From a virus: a stretch of DNA of 64,000 nucleotides. The position numbers and the translations under genes were made by a program. Positions 1 through 10,628 of the stretch are shown piece by piece (within the stretch, counting starts at the first letter, position 1; every line of letters starts with the position of its first letter). The stretch spans positions 30,106 to 94,105 of the IMG/VR virus record IMGVR_UViG_3300033984_000205; one strand, 5' to 3'. The notes under the pieces were generated by a model. That model saw only the letters and a program-made list of their open reading frames with translations. It was not told where the DNA came from and made no database searches.

Positions 1-3000
1 AGAAGACTTAATATAAACAATTCTGTTTACATCTTGTTCTTTATTGATATAACTACCTGTGTGTACAGGTTTAATAGGTTGAAAGACAACATTAAGTTCT
101 TCTTTAGTTAAGTCTTCTCCTTTAGCTAATTTATCATTAATCACTTTTAACTCTTTATCAGAGAGTCTTCCCATTCTGTGAAGAATAGAAACATGTTCTG
201 CAGCTGTAGAATACTCTTGAGCATCAGTAGATTCAATATCAAAATAAGCAGAAAGATCTGAAAATTCTTTAGACAAACTTTCTCTAAGTTCTTTCATATC
301 ATTCTTAGCTTTAGCATAAAGTTCAGGAGTAATATCAACAATTCCTTGTTCATATCTATCTATTATTTTAGCAGCTACATCATGCTTTTCAAGTAAAGGA
401 GTAGCTTTAGTTAAAGCTTCTTCTCCATAGTAGTTTTTAATTAAGTACTCAGCATTTTCAGTAATATCTATAGAGTCATTTAAGAATATCTGATTATACT
501 CTTCATTTCTAGAGTTAGCTATTTTATTACCAGGAGCAATAAGTAAAGCCAACCTTTTACCTAAGTTAGTACCAATTTGTTTATTGATAGAGATATAAGA
601 CTCCTCATTAGAAAAATCCCAAGCATTGATCTTAGTTTTTTCTTGTTCATTAGTCTCTTTATTTAATCTTTGTTCTGTAAATAATTTGTCTTGACTGTAG
701 TTTGCTATATCTCCAGCAAACACTTTAAACATTTCAGCATTAAATAATAGATTGTTTAATACAAAATCATTTATAGCTAAATCATAATCAATAGAAGGGT
801 CTCTTCCTGCTTCTGTAAAATAGTTTTTATCCAACATTTTAGAAGTAGTCTTACCATTTTTAGTTTCAGTATAAGGGGCCCAAGATTCTTTTTTAAACTC
901 TACTTCTTGTTGTACTACATCTTCAATAGCATTTTGAAAAGTCTCTCTAAACTCTTCTACAGCTTCATCTATAGTATAATTTAAAGTAGGACTTGCTAAT
1001 TTTTCTATAATTCTTACTCCATCTTCAGCTTTTAAAGTATTCATTATAGGAAGTAAGTGAAACAATTGAGCACCTTTGTCATAGTTTTTAATATTAGTTA
1101 CTCCTACTTCTCTATGGAATTTTACAATTCTTTTAAGTTCAGGTAAAACTAATCTATCAAATAACATTTCTTTTAATTGTGTTTTAAATCCTGAGATAGT
1201 ACCATCTTCTTCTACTTTAAATAAAAGAGATTTATCAGCCATAAAATCAAAAACAGCAGTCTCCATAAAAAGACCTGTAGTTTTATCAGACATAGTAGGA
1301 GAAAGCATATGAGCCATTCTCATAGTTATACCATCTATTTTAGTACCTGCAGGTAGTTTATCTACTTTTCTATCTTGAAATCCTGTTAAAGCATTCATAT
1401 CAAAATCTGTATCACTTAAATCAGTTAAACTTGCTTTAGTAGGGCTATCTCCTTTTTCTTTAATAGCAGTCAAAGCAACATGATGCACTTGAAACATGCT
1501 TTTAAATGCAGGCACATTTTTTAGTAAGTCAAGAATAACAGAATCTTCTGAAAAAGATAAAGACTGTAAGTCATCTATCAAAGTATTACTTTCATCAACA
1601 GCAGACCTTTTTAAGTTCTGAACCATATCAGTTACATACTTTGTAGGTACAAGAGTAGAAATGTTTTTACCAGTATCTCTAAAAGATAAAGCAATAAGAT
1701 TAGGATTGTATTTAGTTTCAACAGCACTCAAAGCTTTTGTAACTCCTCCTAGATTAGAAAATACATTTGTATTCACATCAAATTTCATTCCTGTTGGATC
1801 ATTTTTAGCTTTAGTTAAAAAGTCTACAATAGGTACAAATAATCCTCCTGCATTGACATTATACAAGTCTTTGAAAGGTACATCTCTTTGAGCATTAAAA
1901 ATTCCTTTTTCATATATCTGAGTCCAAGCAGCATCTTGAAAACTAAAGCCTAATTTACCTAGCCAATTTCTTAAATCTGTTTGAGGAACTGTAGTATGAT
2001 CTTTATCCCAAGATTTAAACTCTTCTATTAATTTATCTGCAAAAGCAACATCTACAGTTCCATCTTTTTTATAAAGACCTGAAACCATATTATCATTTTT
2101 CCATTTGTTATTAATAATTCTAGAAGCTTCATTAGCATTAGTGTTGTACATTTTAAGTGTTACTCCATTAGGACCACTTTCATACATACCAAATTTAGAA
2201 GACAAAGTATGTCTAACAAAATTGTAAACAAATTCATTTTTAATTTGTTGATCAGCTTTGTCTAGTTTACTAAGTATATCTTTTACAAAAGCAGACTCAC
2301 TTTGTTTTAATTTTTCAATTAACTTATCATAGTCAGACTCTACTTCAGACCCCATACTAAGAACTTTACTTAGCTCATTGTAAACATCATTAAAACTCAT
2401 GTAAGATGGTAACCCTAAATATGTTGTTTGAGCAACACCTTTAGCATCATACCTATTTATTTTGTGTAAAAATCTTCTAAGTCTATATGAAGCCTTAGCT
2501 TTACCTGACTCTTCAATAGATTCTTTGTTATAATCTTTTACATTCTGAGTTTCTTCATCTATATTAGTACTTTCTGTTTCTTTTTCTTTTTCAACTAACT
2601 GAGTTTGTTTTTGAATATCAGTAAAAGCTTTATCAAATAAAGGAGTAAAGTTTGCTTTAATATCTTTTATGTTTTCAAGTGTAGTTGAATAAGCTTCTTT
2701 CAATAAAGCAACTCTTTCATCTGTAGAGTTACTATTATTTAATTCAGTAAGCAAAGTTCTTAATTGAGTTTCAAGACCTACTAGTATAGGATCTAACTCA
2801 TTCTTAATATCTTCTTTTAACTTAACTTTAGAAACATTAGATTTATATTCTATACTTACTTTTTCTCCAATATTATGTACAATAAATTGTCTGATAGCTT
2901 TTTCTTGAAGAATATTTAAGTTACCTAATGTCTTAAACAAGTTAGCTAACTTAGAAGTATTCTCAATCATATCATCTCTTAGTTCAAACTCATCTAAACT

Positions 3001-6000
3001 AATACCTAAATTATTTAATAACTCAACATGTTTATCAATGTCTAAAGGTTCAGCAACTAGTTCTTTAGCTAATTCTACATTTTCAGTTTGTTGAATTTCA
3101 ATTTGTTGAGGACCTGTTACTTCTACAACTGGAGTATAAGAGACAGTAAAAGTAGGTTGAGCTACAGTAGCATACACAGGTTTTTCTTCTGTACCTACAT
3201 TAACAGATTTAAGATTACTTTTTAAAGTATCTTTTAAATAATCTTCATAATTTTTATTACTAGAAATTACTTTACCATTTACAATAGACACTATCTTGGC
3301 TTTTTTATTTCCAAGTAATGCTAAGTTAGTGTGTTGTTTAATATTAGGATAGTTTTCTTTATCAAATAAAACTTTCTTGTAAGATTCAAGTTTATCCCCT
3401 TGAATTGAAGTTTGAAAAAAAGTTTTAATAAAAGATACTAATTCTAAGTGACTTCCAATATTAAATCCCATATTTTTATTAATATCTGATAAAATCTTTT
3501 CAGCATTTTCTTTAGTCATTTCAAATTCAGTGCCTTTAATAAGATCTGTTCTTCCTTCTAAAGTCATATAGGCTGATAAAGCCCATCTTGCAGTTTCAAT
3601 TTCATCATCAGGTACTGCTCTAAGCACAGGATAAGCTCTATACTGAGGTACTATTTCTCCTTTATCATTTTTAATAGTTCCTATTTGAGAAACCATCCAA
3701 GTATGTCCATTAGTTCCATCTTTTCCAGCCATAAATAACTGTCTGTCAATTATTTTTCCTTGAAATTTGGCACTAAAAGTTGTATGTAAATCTGTCCCTC
3801 TTTGAACTACTAAGACTGCTTGAGGATTAGATTCTCTTACACTTATTGCAGGTTGAGTTTCAGGAATTTTAATAGGAGAACCTTCAGCACTCCTAGTTAA
3901 TGTAACTTCTCTTAGACCATTATTAATATTATCTCTTAATGCTCTAGCATTGTCAACACCTTTCTGAATATGATTACTCCAAATAGGATCTTGTGCAGCT
4001 CTCTTAGGATTTTTAGAACTACCTGCTGGATTTTTAATAGTGTAAGCATTAAACTTATCTACTTCTTGTACATACCCTAATCTTTTACCTTTTGAGTCTG
4101 TATAAAACATAGGAACTTTATCTCTAAACTCTTGAGTCTCTTTAAAGTTGGGATTAGTTTTTTCTCTTTCAGCTAACCATTTGTCAAAAGTGGTCATTAT
4201 AACTTTACCTTCTGCATCTCTACCATTAGTAGCTGGGATTTGACTCCAAATAGAAGGGTCAGCAATTTCAATAGAAAGTTTAGTTCCTGTTGGATTTAAG
4301 TTTGGATTAATTAAATCTCTTGGGTCTATTAAATCTCCTTCTTTATAAGCCAAATCAGTACCTTGAACAGTAACTTGAACACCTCCTTCAGTATTTACTG
4401 TAGTAGTACTCATAGCAGAGTAACCTATTCTAGGCGTAATATTAATGTTATTTGTTATTTCTTCTTCAGTTTGAGCAGTTTGAACTATAGCCATATTTTC
4501 TTCATCATAACCAATAGTAGTTACATTGTTTTGTAAAACTTGCTCTTCAATTTTTTCAGACTGTTCTGAAAATTCAGTATAAGGACTTTTATCTTCTACA
4601 GGCACAACAGTTTCAAAAATGTTTTGCATGTTCTTCATATAATCAGTTACTGCAGTTTCATAGGGATTAAATAAATCATTAAATATAGCTTGAAAATCTG
4701 TAGACTCATAACCATTTTCTTGCCATCCTCTAACCATGTGAGGAAATAAATTTCTTAAAGCTTTTTTATCTGGTGAATATTTATAAGTCTGCTCAGCAAA
4801 TTCTTTAAAAGTTGGTCTTCTACCTAGTCTTTCAGAAATTGTATCTACAGAGTCCTTAGTAAAAGCTTTGATTGATGCTAATTGTTCAGGAGCATAACTA
4901 TTTTTAGTATCAATAGATGCATCAAATTCAGAGTCATCTACAATAATTCCAGTAGTATCTGACTTTTCATTTTCTAATAAAGGGGTTATTAACTTGTCGT
5001 ATTTATCATAGATTTTATTAAGGCTAACATGACCCTCTTCTCCAAGTCCAGGATTGTTATCATATTCTTTTTGCTCTTCAGCTCTTAAATCAGCAATTTG
5101 CTCTTTATTAGTTTTAGTTTCTTCTTTTGTAGAAGTATTAACTACAGGAGTAGGTAACTCTGCAGGTATAGGAAACACATCTAAAAGACTGTCTACACTT
5201 ACTCTCACAAAATTTTGATACTCTGCTTCAGCCACATCATCTATAATAGTTACAGTAGCATCACTAGGAACTACAATAGGACTTTCTTCTGTAAAATCAG
5301 TTTCTCCTTGATAACCAGCTTGTTCTGCTCTTTTTAATAAAAGAGATTGTAGATTAGCTGCTTCAAGTTTTTCTTTATTTCTAAGTTGATTTAATTCTAA
5401 AAGACCTTTTCTTTTATTAGCAACCTCTTCAAAAAAAGTATCTGCAACTCTGCCTTTGTATTGAGTTTTAATTCTTGCTATTGTTTCATCAACTAATTCA
5501 GGAGTCTCTTCTAATTGATTATTATAATTATATGTAGCATTTTCAGGAGTGACTATATCATTTTGATAATCTCTTAAAGTCTGCTCATAAATTTTTTCAA
5601 TTCCTTTTTTAGTTTCTAATCTTTCTTCATATTCAGGACTAGTTTCATCATTAATGTCTTTGTTTAATTGACTATTATCCATTTGGAAACCAGCTTTTTC
5701 CATAAGAAGTCCTCCAAATAAACTTACTCTTGTAAGATTTTCTTCATTTAGTCCTTGAATAAAATCATTATATTCTTGTTCTTTCTCAGGAGATTCAAAC
5801 TCTTCTTTAGTTAAAAGAGTATCAATATCATAATCAATACTTAAACCTTTTCTTTGGATAAAAGCATCAATGTCTTCTTTAGCTCCTTCTTTTTGTTTTA
5901 CTAACTCTTCATCAATAAGTTTTATAGTTTGATCATTAGCTAGTTTTCTTTCTGATAAATTAAAGATTGTAGCAAAATTATCTTTTTCAGAATGTTTATT

Positions 6001-8454
6001 ATAGATTTCCATTAAACCATCAATTCTTGCTGTAGCTAAAGCAAGATTCTGTTTAGTAGAAACACTCATATCTGGATTACTTTGTATTGCTTCTAAGTTC
6101 TTTTTAAAGTTTTCTACAGTCCCTGTTCTAATAGCCATAGCTGCCAAGTTAGTAAACTTGTTTTGTTCAAGTCTATCTGCTTTAACATTGGAGTCTGCAG
6201 TGTTTTCTCTTCTTAAAGTCATAATCTTATGATCATAATCTAAAGGACTATATATAGTACCTCCAGTATTCATAAGAATATTATTAGCAACATCATCATC
6301 AGTAACAGCAGCATCAAGAGCTTTATACATCTCTTTTAACCTAGCTTTATCATTCATGTAGTTTCTTCCTCTACCTACCATACCTATTCCTCCAAAAGCA
6401 ACTCCTTGGATTAAAGTTTGTGCAACTACATCTCTATAAAAAGAGGTATCTTTTAAACTTTCTAATTGTTGAGCATAGTCTTGTTTATAAGTAGGTACAA
6501 ATTGATTCCAAATTTCTTCTGCAACTTCTCCAGGAAGACTATGAATTAAACTTGCTCTACCTGTATGAGCAATAGCATTGCCTGATAACTTACCAAGAGA
6601 TAAGTTATTTACAATATTTCTAGCATAGTTGTATCCTTTAATAGGTGCTGATACAGTTTTACCAAAACCACTTTGTTCAAATTTTTCAACTCCTGTTGTA
6701 ATTCCTTTTGCAATTTTATTGCCAATACCTGTCTTAGCTAATTTTCTCATTAGCATATTATTGGTAATACCTGGCAAAGCACTTCCTACATATTTCTCAG
6801 AAAAGTTTTCTTTTGCATTTTCAGAAAAACCATACCATAAAGATTCTCCCCAAGTGTTAGGTTTGTAAAGAGTATCAAACTCTTCAGTAATATTTTCTAA
6901 TCCTGCCTTAAGACCTTCTAGTTTTTGTTCTTCTTTATCAGTCCTTTTGTCTTTTTTCTCAAGCTCTGCAATATCATATTTTATAAGGTCTGCTTTTTTA
7001 TTGAAGTCTTTTTTATAATAGTTATATCTTTGTTCTCCAACTATTAATTTTTGTTTACCATTTTCATCAGTAATAAATTCCATATTACCTGTCTTAGCTT
7101 TAGCAGCCATAGCATAAGTACCAGGAGCAAGTAAAGAAGATACACCAATATTAGCAGCTCCTCCAGCAGCTTTAGCCCCTAGATTAGATAATAAAAACTT
7201 ACTTCCTCCTTCTCTCCATGCTTGTTTTAATGTAGTTTTAGCTGCATCTTTTATAAGAGCATTTGCAATAGTTTCTTCTGCAGCTCCTGCAATTCCTCCT
7301 GAAAGTAAAGTTGCTTCCATAAAAACAGCAGAAGTGGCTACTCCTTGTCCCCAACTGTAACCTAACTTGTTTTCAAATAGATTTTTAGCAGCTAACTCTT
7401 GAGTGTGTCCTTCAGCTTCTAAAAGACTTTGTTCATTTTCTGAAAGTCTTTCTTTAGGTTTATAGTTAATATTTTTACTATTAAGAACTTTTTCTTTTTC
7501 AATTCTATCTGCTTTATCTTTTATCTTAGCAACAGTTAAAGCATCTCCCATACCATATAAACCTACTGTAAGAAGTTCTTTTTTCTGAGTACCAAATCCA
7601 TCCCAAAATCCTGCTTTACCTGATGTGTAATCATCAATTTGAGTAATTAAATCATTGTATTTTGCAGCAGCTCTTAAAGACATGTCCATATCTGCAGATT
7701 GCCCAGGAGCAGTATCAAAATCTGTTCTGAGTTGTCCTTTATGTTCTTGTTGCCACTTTAAATATTCAGGAGATTTAGTATGATTAAGAGTAGCTTGTTT
7801 GTGTCTTTCTTGAGCCTTTTTTGCTTCTTGTTCATATTGAACTCTAAGTTCTGTTAAAGCAGGTTGTAAATCTTTTCTTTGTTGAGCAGTAAGGTCATTA
7901 TATTGTTGTTGTTCTTTTTTATTAAGTCCTATTCTAGTGTCACTAAAAGTATCATTAAAAAGATTAGAGATTTTACCAACTACAGCCATAATAGGAACTG
8001 CAAAATTCAAATTATATGTACCTTTTGGTCCACTTTTATCAATAAAAGAAGCATCAGATCTTGAGTATGCAGTGAAAGGGTTTTTTTCTTCTAGTGCTTT
8101 TATTTTTCCAGCATTGTCTAATACAGACAAAGCTTTTTCAACTCCATTCTTTTCAGCTACTTTAGTAAGAACTCTGTCTTTTTTTACAGCTTGTTCTTTA
8201 GCAAGTTGCTTCATTTCTTTCTTAGCTTCAGAAGTCTCATATTCAATTTTATCTCTTTCTCCTTTATCCACATAGGTAGAAAGTAGTTGAGCACTAATGC
8301 TATTATTAGAAGCACTTTGAGATCTTAACTCTTCAAAACTTAATCCTACTCCTGATTCAACCCCTGTACCAGCAGAAAGACTTTCAGGTTCTTGTTGAAT
8401 TTCTTGTTTTGCTTTGGCAAAAGCTGATAAAATTTTTCTTGATGGAAATGTCAT
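1..8454 (-). CDS. Giant virion protein, N-terminal 2818 residues (cargo/RNA polymerase-type giant protein), partial
   Basis: The frame opens with ATG at 8454 and stays open to base 1, so the stop lies outside the window. It begins MTFPSRKILSAFAKAKQEIQ and is mostly charged, helical and Lys/Glu-rich. Two Gly/Ala-rich hydrophobic stretches lie near residues 368-403 and 418-451. The last third, including a segment reading YLGLPSYMSFNDVYNEL, looks globular. Crassvirales carry giant proteins at this place, downstream of the tail genes; they are packaged in the capsid and ejected, and one is the virion RNA polymerase with a DxDGD motif. No DxDGD motif is visible here, so the catalytic part may lie beyond base 1 or in another giant gene. 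It follows two probable internal proteins in the same transcriptional direction. The class is fairly sure from size and position; a polymerase role is inferred. Confidence 0.7.
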   Translation of the reverse strand, partial: MTFPSRKILSAFAKAKQEIQQEPESLSAGTGVESGVGLSFEELRSQSASNNSISAQLLSTYVDKGERDKIEYETSEAKKEMKQLAKEQAVKKDRVLTKVAEKNGVEKALSVLDNAGKIKALEEKNPFTAYSRSDASFIDKSGPKGTYNLNFAVPIMAVVGKISNLFNDTFSDTRIGLNKKEQQQYNDLTAQQRKDLQPALTELRVQYEQEAKKAQERHKQATLNHTKSPEYLKWQQEHKGQLRTDFDTAPGQSADMDMSLRAAAKYNDLITQIDDYTSGKAGFWDGFGTQKKELLTVGLYGMGDALTVAKIKDKADRIEKEKVLNSKNINYKPKERLSENEQSLLEAEGHTQELAAKNLFENKLGYSWGQGVATSAVFMEATLLSGGIAGAAEETIANALIKDAAKTTLKQAWREGGSKFLLSNLGAKAAGGAANIGVSSLLAPGTYAMAAKAKTGNMEFITDENGKQKLIVGEQRYNYYKKDFNKKADLIKYDIAELEKKDKRTDKEEQKLEGLKAGLENITEEFDTLYKPNTWGESLWYGFSENAKENFSEKYVGSALPGITNNMLMRKLAKTGIGNKIAKGITTGVEKFEQSGFGKTVSAPIKGYNYARNIVNNLSLGKLSGNAIAHTGRASLIHSLPGEVAEEIWNQFVPTYKQDYAQQLESLKDTSFYRDVVAQTLIQGVAFGGIGMVGRGRNYMNDKARLKEMYKALDAAVTDDDVANNILMNTGGTIYSPLDYDHKIMTLRRENTADSNVKADRLEQNKFTNLAAMAIRTGTVENFKKNLEAIQSNPDMSVSTKQNLALATARIDGLMEIYNKHSEKDNFATIFNLSERKLANDQTIKLIDEELVKQKEGAKEDIDAFIQRKGLSIDYDIDTLLTKEEFESPEKEQEYNDFIQGLNEENLTRVSLFGGLLMEKAGFQMDNSQLNKDINDETSPEYEERLETKKGIEKIYEQTLRDYQNDIVTPENATYNYNNQLEETPELVDETIARIKTQYKGRVADTFFEEVANKRKGLLELNQLRNKEKLEAANLQSLLLKRAEQAGYQGETDFTEESPIVVPSDATVTIIDDVAEAEYQNFVRVSVDSLLDVFPIPAELPTPVVNTSTKEETKTNKEQIADLRAEEQKEYDNNPGLGEEGHVSLNKIYDKYDKLITPLLENEKSDTTGIIVDDSEFDASIDTKNSYAPEQLASIKAFTKDSVDTISERLGRRPTFKEFAEQTYKYSPDKKALRNLFPHMVRGWQENGYESTDFQAIFNDLFNPYETAVTDYMKNMQNIFETVVPVEDKSPYTEFSEQSEKIEEQVLQNNVTTIGYDEENMAIVQTAQTEEEITNNINITPRIGYSAMSTTTVNTEGGVQVTVQGTDLAYKEGDLIDPRDLINPNLNPTGTKLSIEIADPSIWSQIPATNGRDAEGKVIMTTFDKWLAEREKTNPNFKETQEFRDKVPMFYTDSKGKRLGYVQEVDKFNAYTIKNPAGSSKNPKRAAQDPIWSNHIQKGVDNARALRDNINNGLREVTLTRSAEGSPIKIPETQPAISVRESNPQAVLVVQRGTDLHTTFSAKFQGKIIDRQLFMAGKDGTNGHTWMVSQIGTIKNDKGEIVPQYRAYPVLRAVPDDEIETARWALSAYMTLEGRTDLIKGTEFEMTKENAEKILSDINKNMGFNIGSHLELVSFIKTFFQTSIQGDKLESYKKVLFDKENYPNIKQHTNLALLGNKKAKIVSIVNGKVISSNKNYEDYLKDTLKSNLKSVNVGTEEKPVYATVAQPTFTVSYTPVVEVTGPQQIEIQQTENVELAKELVAEPLDIDKHVELLNNLGISLDEFELRDDMIENTSKLANLFKTLGNLNILQEKAIRQFIVHNIGEKVSIEYKSNVSKVKLKEDIKNELDPILVGLETQLRTLLTELNNSNSTDERVALLKEAYSTTLENIKDIKANFTPLFDKAFTDIQKQTQLVEKEKETESTNIDEETQNVKDYNKESIEESGKAKASYRLRRFLHKINRYDAKGVAQTTYLGLPSYMSFNDVYNELSKVLSMGSEVESDYDKLIEKLKQSESAFVKDILSKLDKADQQIKNEFVYNFVRHTLSSKFGMYESGPNGVTLKMYNTNANEASRIINNKWKNDNMVSGLYKKDGTVDVAFADKLIEEFKSWDKDHTTVPQTDLRNWLGKLGFSFQDAAWTQIYEKGIFNAQRDVPFKDLYNVNAGGLFVPIVDFLTKAKNDPTGMKFDVNTNVFSNLGGVTKALSAVETKYNPNLIALSFRDTGKNISTLVPTKYVTDMVQNLKRSAVDESNTLIDDLQSLSFSEDSVILDLLKNVPAFKSMFQVHHVALTAIKEKGDSPTKASLTDLSDTDFDMNALTGFQDRKVDKLPAGTKIDGITMRMAHMLSPTMSDKTTGLFMETAVFDFMADKSLLFKVEEDGTISGFKTQLKEMLFDRLVLPELKRIVKFHREVGVTNIKNYDKGAQLFHLLPIMNTLKAEDGVRIIEKLASPTLNYTIDEAVEEFRETFQNAIEDVVQQEVEFKKESWAPYTETKNGKTTSKMLDKNYFTEAGRDPSIDYDLAINDFVLNNLLFNAEMFKVFAGDIANYSQDKLFTEQRLNKETNEQEKTKINAWDFSNEESYISINKQIGTNLGKRLALLIAPGNKIANSRNEEYNQIFLNDSIDITENAEYLIKNYYGEEALTKATPLLEKHDVAAKIIDRYEQGIVDITPELYAKAKNDMKELRESLSKEFSDLSAYFDIESTDAQEYSTAAEHVSILHRMGRLSDKELKVINDKLAKGEDLTKEELNVVFQPIKPVHTGSYINKEQDVNRIVYIKSS

Positions 8455-8484
8455 TTTTAATTAGTGTTAAAATTTATAAATCTA

Positions 8485-10626
8485 TTAAAGACCCATTACA
8501 ACTTTTTTAATTGCTTTTATACTTAAAGCATCAGTTCTTTCTACTCCATTCATGTAAGCTTTTCCCTTATTCATAGTGTAAACATTTCCTGCTTTATCTT
8601 TAGTTTCTTGTTTAATCATTTTCCAGTTAGTTTTAGAATTTTGATTTTCAAAATATAATGCATCATCATTTGCAGAAAACCAATTTCTAACTTCAGGACT
8701 TGAAACTTGGTTTACTCCAAGTGTAGCTCTAAAAGTATTGTTACCCATTTGTACATGAACTCCCATATTAGCTTGTCCTTGATTATCATATCCACTTACT
8801 GCACCAAAAGTTTCTTCTGCAACATCCATTCCAATTTGTTTACCATTTTCATAGAAAACATATTTTTTCTTACCATCTTTAGTAACAGAAAGACCAGCTA
8901 CACCTAATCTTTGAAGATCTGCAAAAGAGTGTTGTCCATCAGGACTATAAGCATAAGTAACCTTTTCTCCATTTCTATTTCCTACTTTTCCGTCAAGTGC
9001 TTTCTTAGTTGTAAAAGCAATCTTATCTCCTTTTTTATCTTCTAAAACTTGTTCATTTCCTTGAAGTCCTCCAAACTTAAATCTAAATTTGTCTAAATCA
9101 TCTACTATAACTTTTTTAAATGACTCTTTAGTACCTTTAGATAAGTCCATACCATTTAAACTTGTGATTTGATTTTCTACAGTAACAGCATTAAACTTTC
9201 CTTCAGCATGAGCTTTCTTTGTATACTCTTCATAAGCTTTAGCAATTTCAGTATTTGTTTGCCATCCTGGTTTATATATAATTTTTTGAAGATTAGCAGG
9301 AAGACTTTTTGCAAATGTTGCTAAACTTGAATTAGCTAGTGTACTTTCTGCTTTAGATCTTTTATATGATTTATCTAATTGATCTACAGTACTTGAAAAC
9401 CCTTCTTGCTTTGCACCTGCTGCTCTTAGTGCTGTAAAATTACCATTTTTTATTTGATTATATGCAACAGAGTTTGGTTTTATACCTAACTGTCCTGCTA
9501 TTTGTAAAGCAGAATTTATTGTAGAAGTCACTTTAGCAGAAGAACTGGCTCTGTTTTTTGTTAAAGAATTAAGAGTTGCGTCTCTAGTTGTAATAGGAGT
9601 TTCATCTATAGTCTCAGCAGTAACATTTTGCTCAGCTTCTTTTGCATCAGCTCTTTGCCAACCAGCTTGTGTCCAATATCCTGAATTTGTAGATAAAGTA
9701 TCCTTAACCTCAGAGTTACTTACTTTATAAGTTTCTCCAGCAGCTCCCATTTTCTTAGCCCAATAATTGTTAGGATTAAGAACTTCTTTCATTTTAGGTT
9801 GTCCATTCTCTATAACAGGTTTTCCTGAAGCATCTAATACAGGAGTCTTAGTATAGACTTCATTAAGACCTACACTTTCAAAACCTGATATTCCTAAAGC
9901 ATTTCTTCTTTCTAAAGCAGCTTTAGTAGCTGGATCAGCATTAGCTTGTAACATGTAGGCACTTATAATAGTATTAGGATTTAATGTTTCTGAACTTCCT
10001 TCATGTCTATATACCCAAGGACCTCCTGGAGTGTCTTTAGTTCTTGAAATTTTTTGAGCTTTTAAATGATTTAAAAAGCTATCATCAAAATCTAATTTAT
10101 AATAAGAATCTGCAATCTCAGGAGCTCCCATAGCTTTACCTTTTTCTTGGTCCCACTCTACTCCTTTATATTTTGCTAATATTTTTTTCTTTTCTGCAGC
10201 AACATAATCTGCTTCAAATCCTTTCTCTTTAGCTAACTTATCTAAGTCATCATACTCAGCCAACACTTTCTTTTTATTAGCTTCCATAGTTCCTACCTTA
10301 CCTGAAGTACCCCAAGTATTAGTAATGTCTCTTCCAAGAGTATTTAAGTCTGGAGTATACTTTTGATAATTCATAGGGTCACTAATAATACCTTGTACAG
10401 CATTATCAATTCTAGTTTGATATCGTTGTATAGTAGCCCTTAATTCAGGAGAGTCTTGTTCTAATACATCAGCTTTTAACTTATCTAAATACCCTTGATA
10501 TTGAGTAATAGTATCATCTATAGCTTTGTCTTTTTTATCAATCACAGCTCCCATTAACTCATAAGGAGCTTTGTACATCTTGTCATCAAGAAATGTGGCT
10601 TCTGTACCTTTATAAAACTGTCCCAT
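8485..10626 (-). CDS. Candidate internal virion (cargo) protein, 713 aa
   Basis: This soluble, Lys-rich protein of 713 residues starts MGQFYKGTEATFLDDKMYKA. Its first 200 residues are strongly helical, with heptad-like stretches such as YQGYLDKLKADVLEQ, and the C-terminal third is more beta-rich and glycine-rich. No catalytic motif was recognised. It sits 2 bases after the preceding 842-aa gene and 30 bases before the giant protein gene, so all three probably share one message. Crassvirales genomes have a protein of this size and place, after the muzzle and before the giant genes, that is found inside the virion. The cargo role is inferred from position, size and composition. It could instead be a scaffold for packaging the giant proteins. 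Confidence 0.5.
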   Translation of the reverse strand: MGQFYKGTEATFLDDKMYKAPYELMGAVIDKKDKAIDDTITQYQGYLDKLKADVLEQDSPELRATIQRYQTRIDNAVQGIISDPMNYQKYTPDLNTLGRDITNTWGTSGKVGTMEANKKKVLAEYDDLDKLAKEKGFEADYVAAEKKKILAKYKGVEWDQEKGKAMGAPEIADSYYKLDFDDSFLNHLKAQKISRTKDTPGGPWVYRHEGSSETLNPNTIISAYMLQANADPATKAALERRNALGISGFESVGLNEVYTKTPVLDASGKPVIENGQPKMKEVLNPNNYWAKKMGAAGETYKVSNSEVKDTLSTNSGYWTQAGWQRADAKEAEQNVTAETIDETPITTRDATLNSLTKNRASSSAKVTSTINSALQIAGQLGIKPNSVAYNQIKNGNFTALRAAGAKQEGFSSTVDQLDKSYKRSKAESTLANSSLATFAKSLPANLQKIIYKPGWQTNTEIAKAYEEYTKKAHAEGKFNAVTVENQITSLNGMDLSKGTKESFKKVIVDDLDKFRFKFGGLQGNEQVLEDKKGDKIAFTTKKALDGKVGNRNGEKVTYAYSPDGQHSFADLQRLGVAGLSVTKDGKKKYVFYENGKQIGMDVAEETFGAVSGYDNQGQANMGVHVQMGNNTFRATLGVNQVSSPEVRNWFSANDDALYFENQNSKTNWKMIKQETKDKAGNVYTMNKGKAYMNGVERTDALSIKAIKKVVMGL

Positions 10627-10628
10627 GA

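Noticed and set aside
1661-8275. Open frames on the plus strand within the giant gene
   Set aside because: They lie opposite the long minus-strand frame, are short, low in complexity and have no start context. They are shadows of the real gene.
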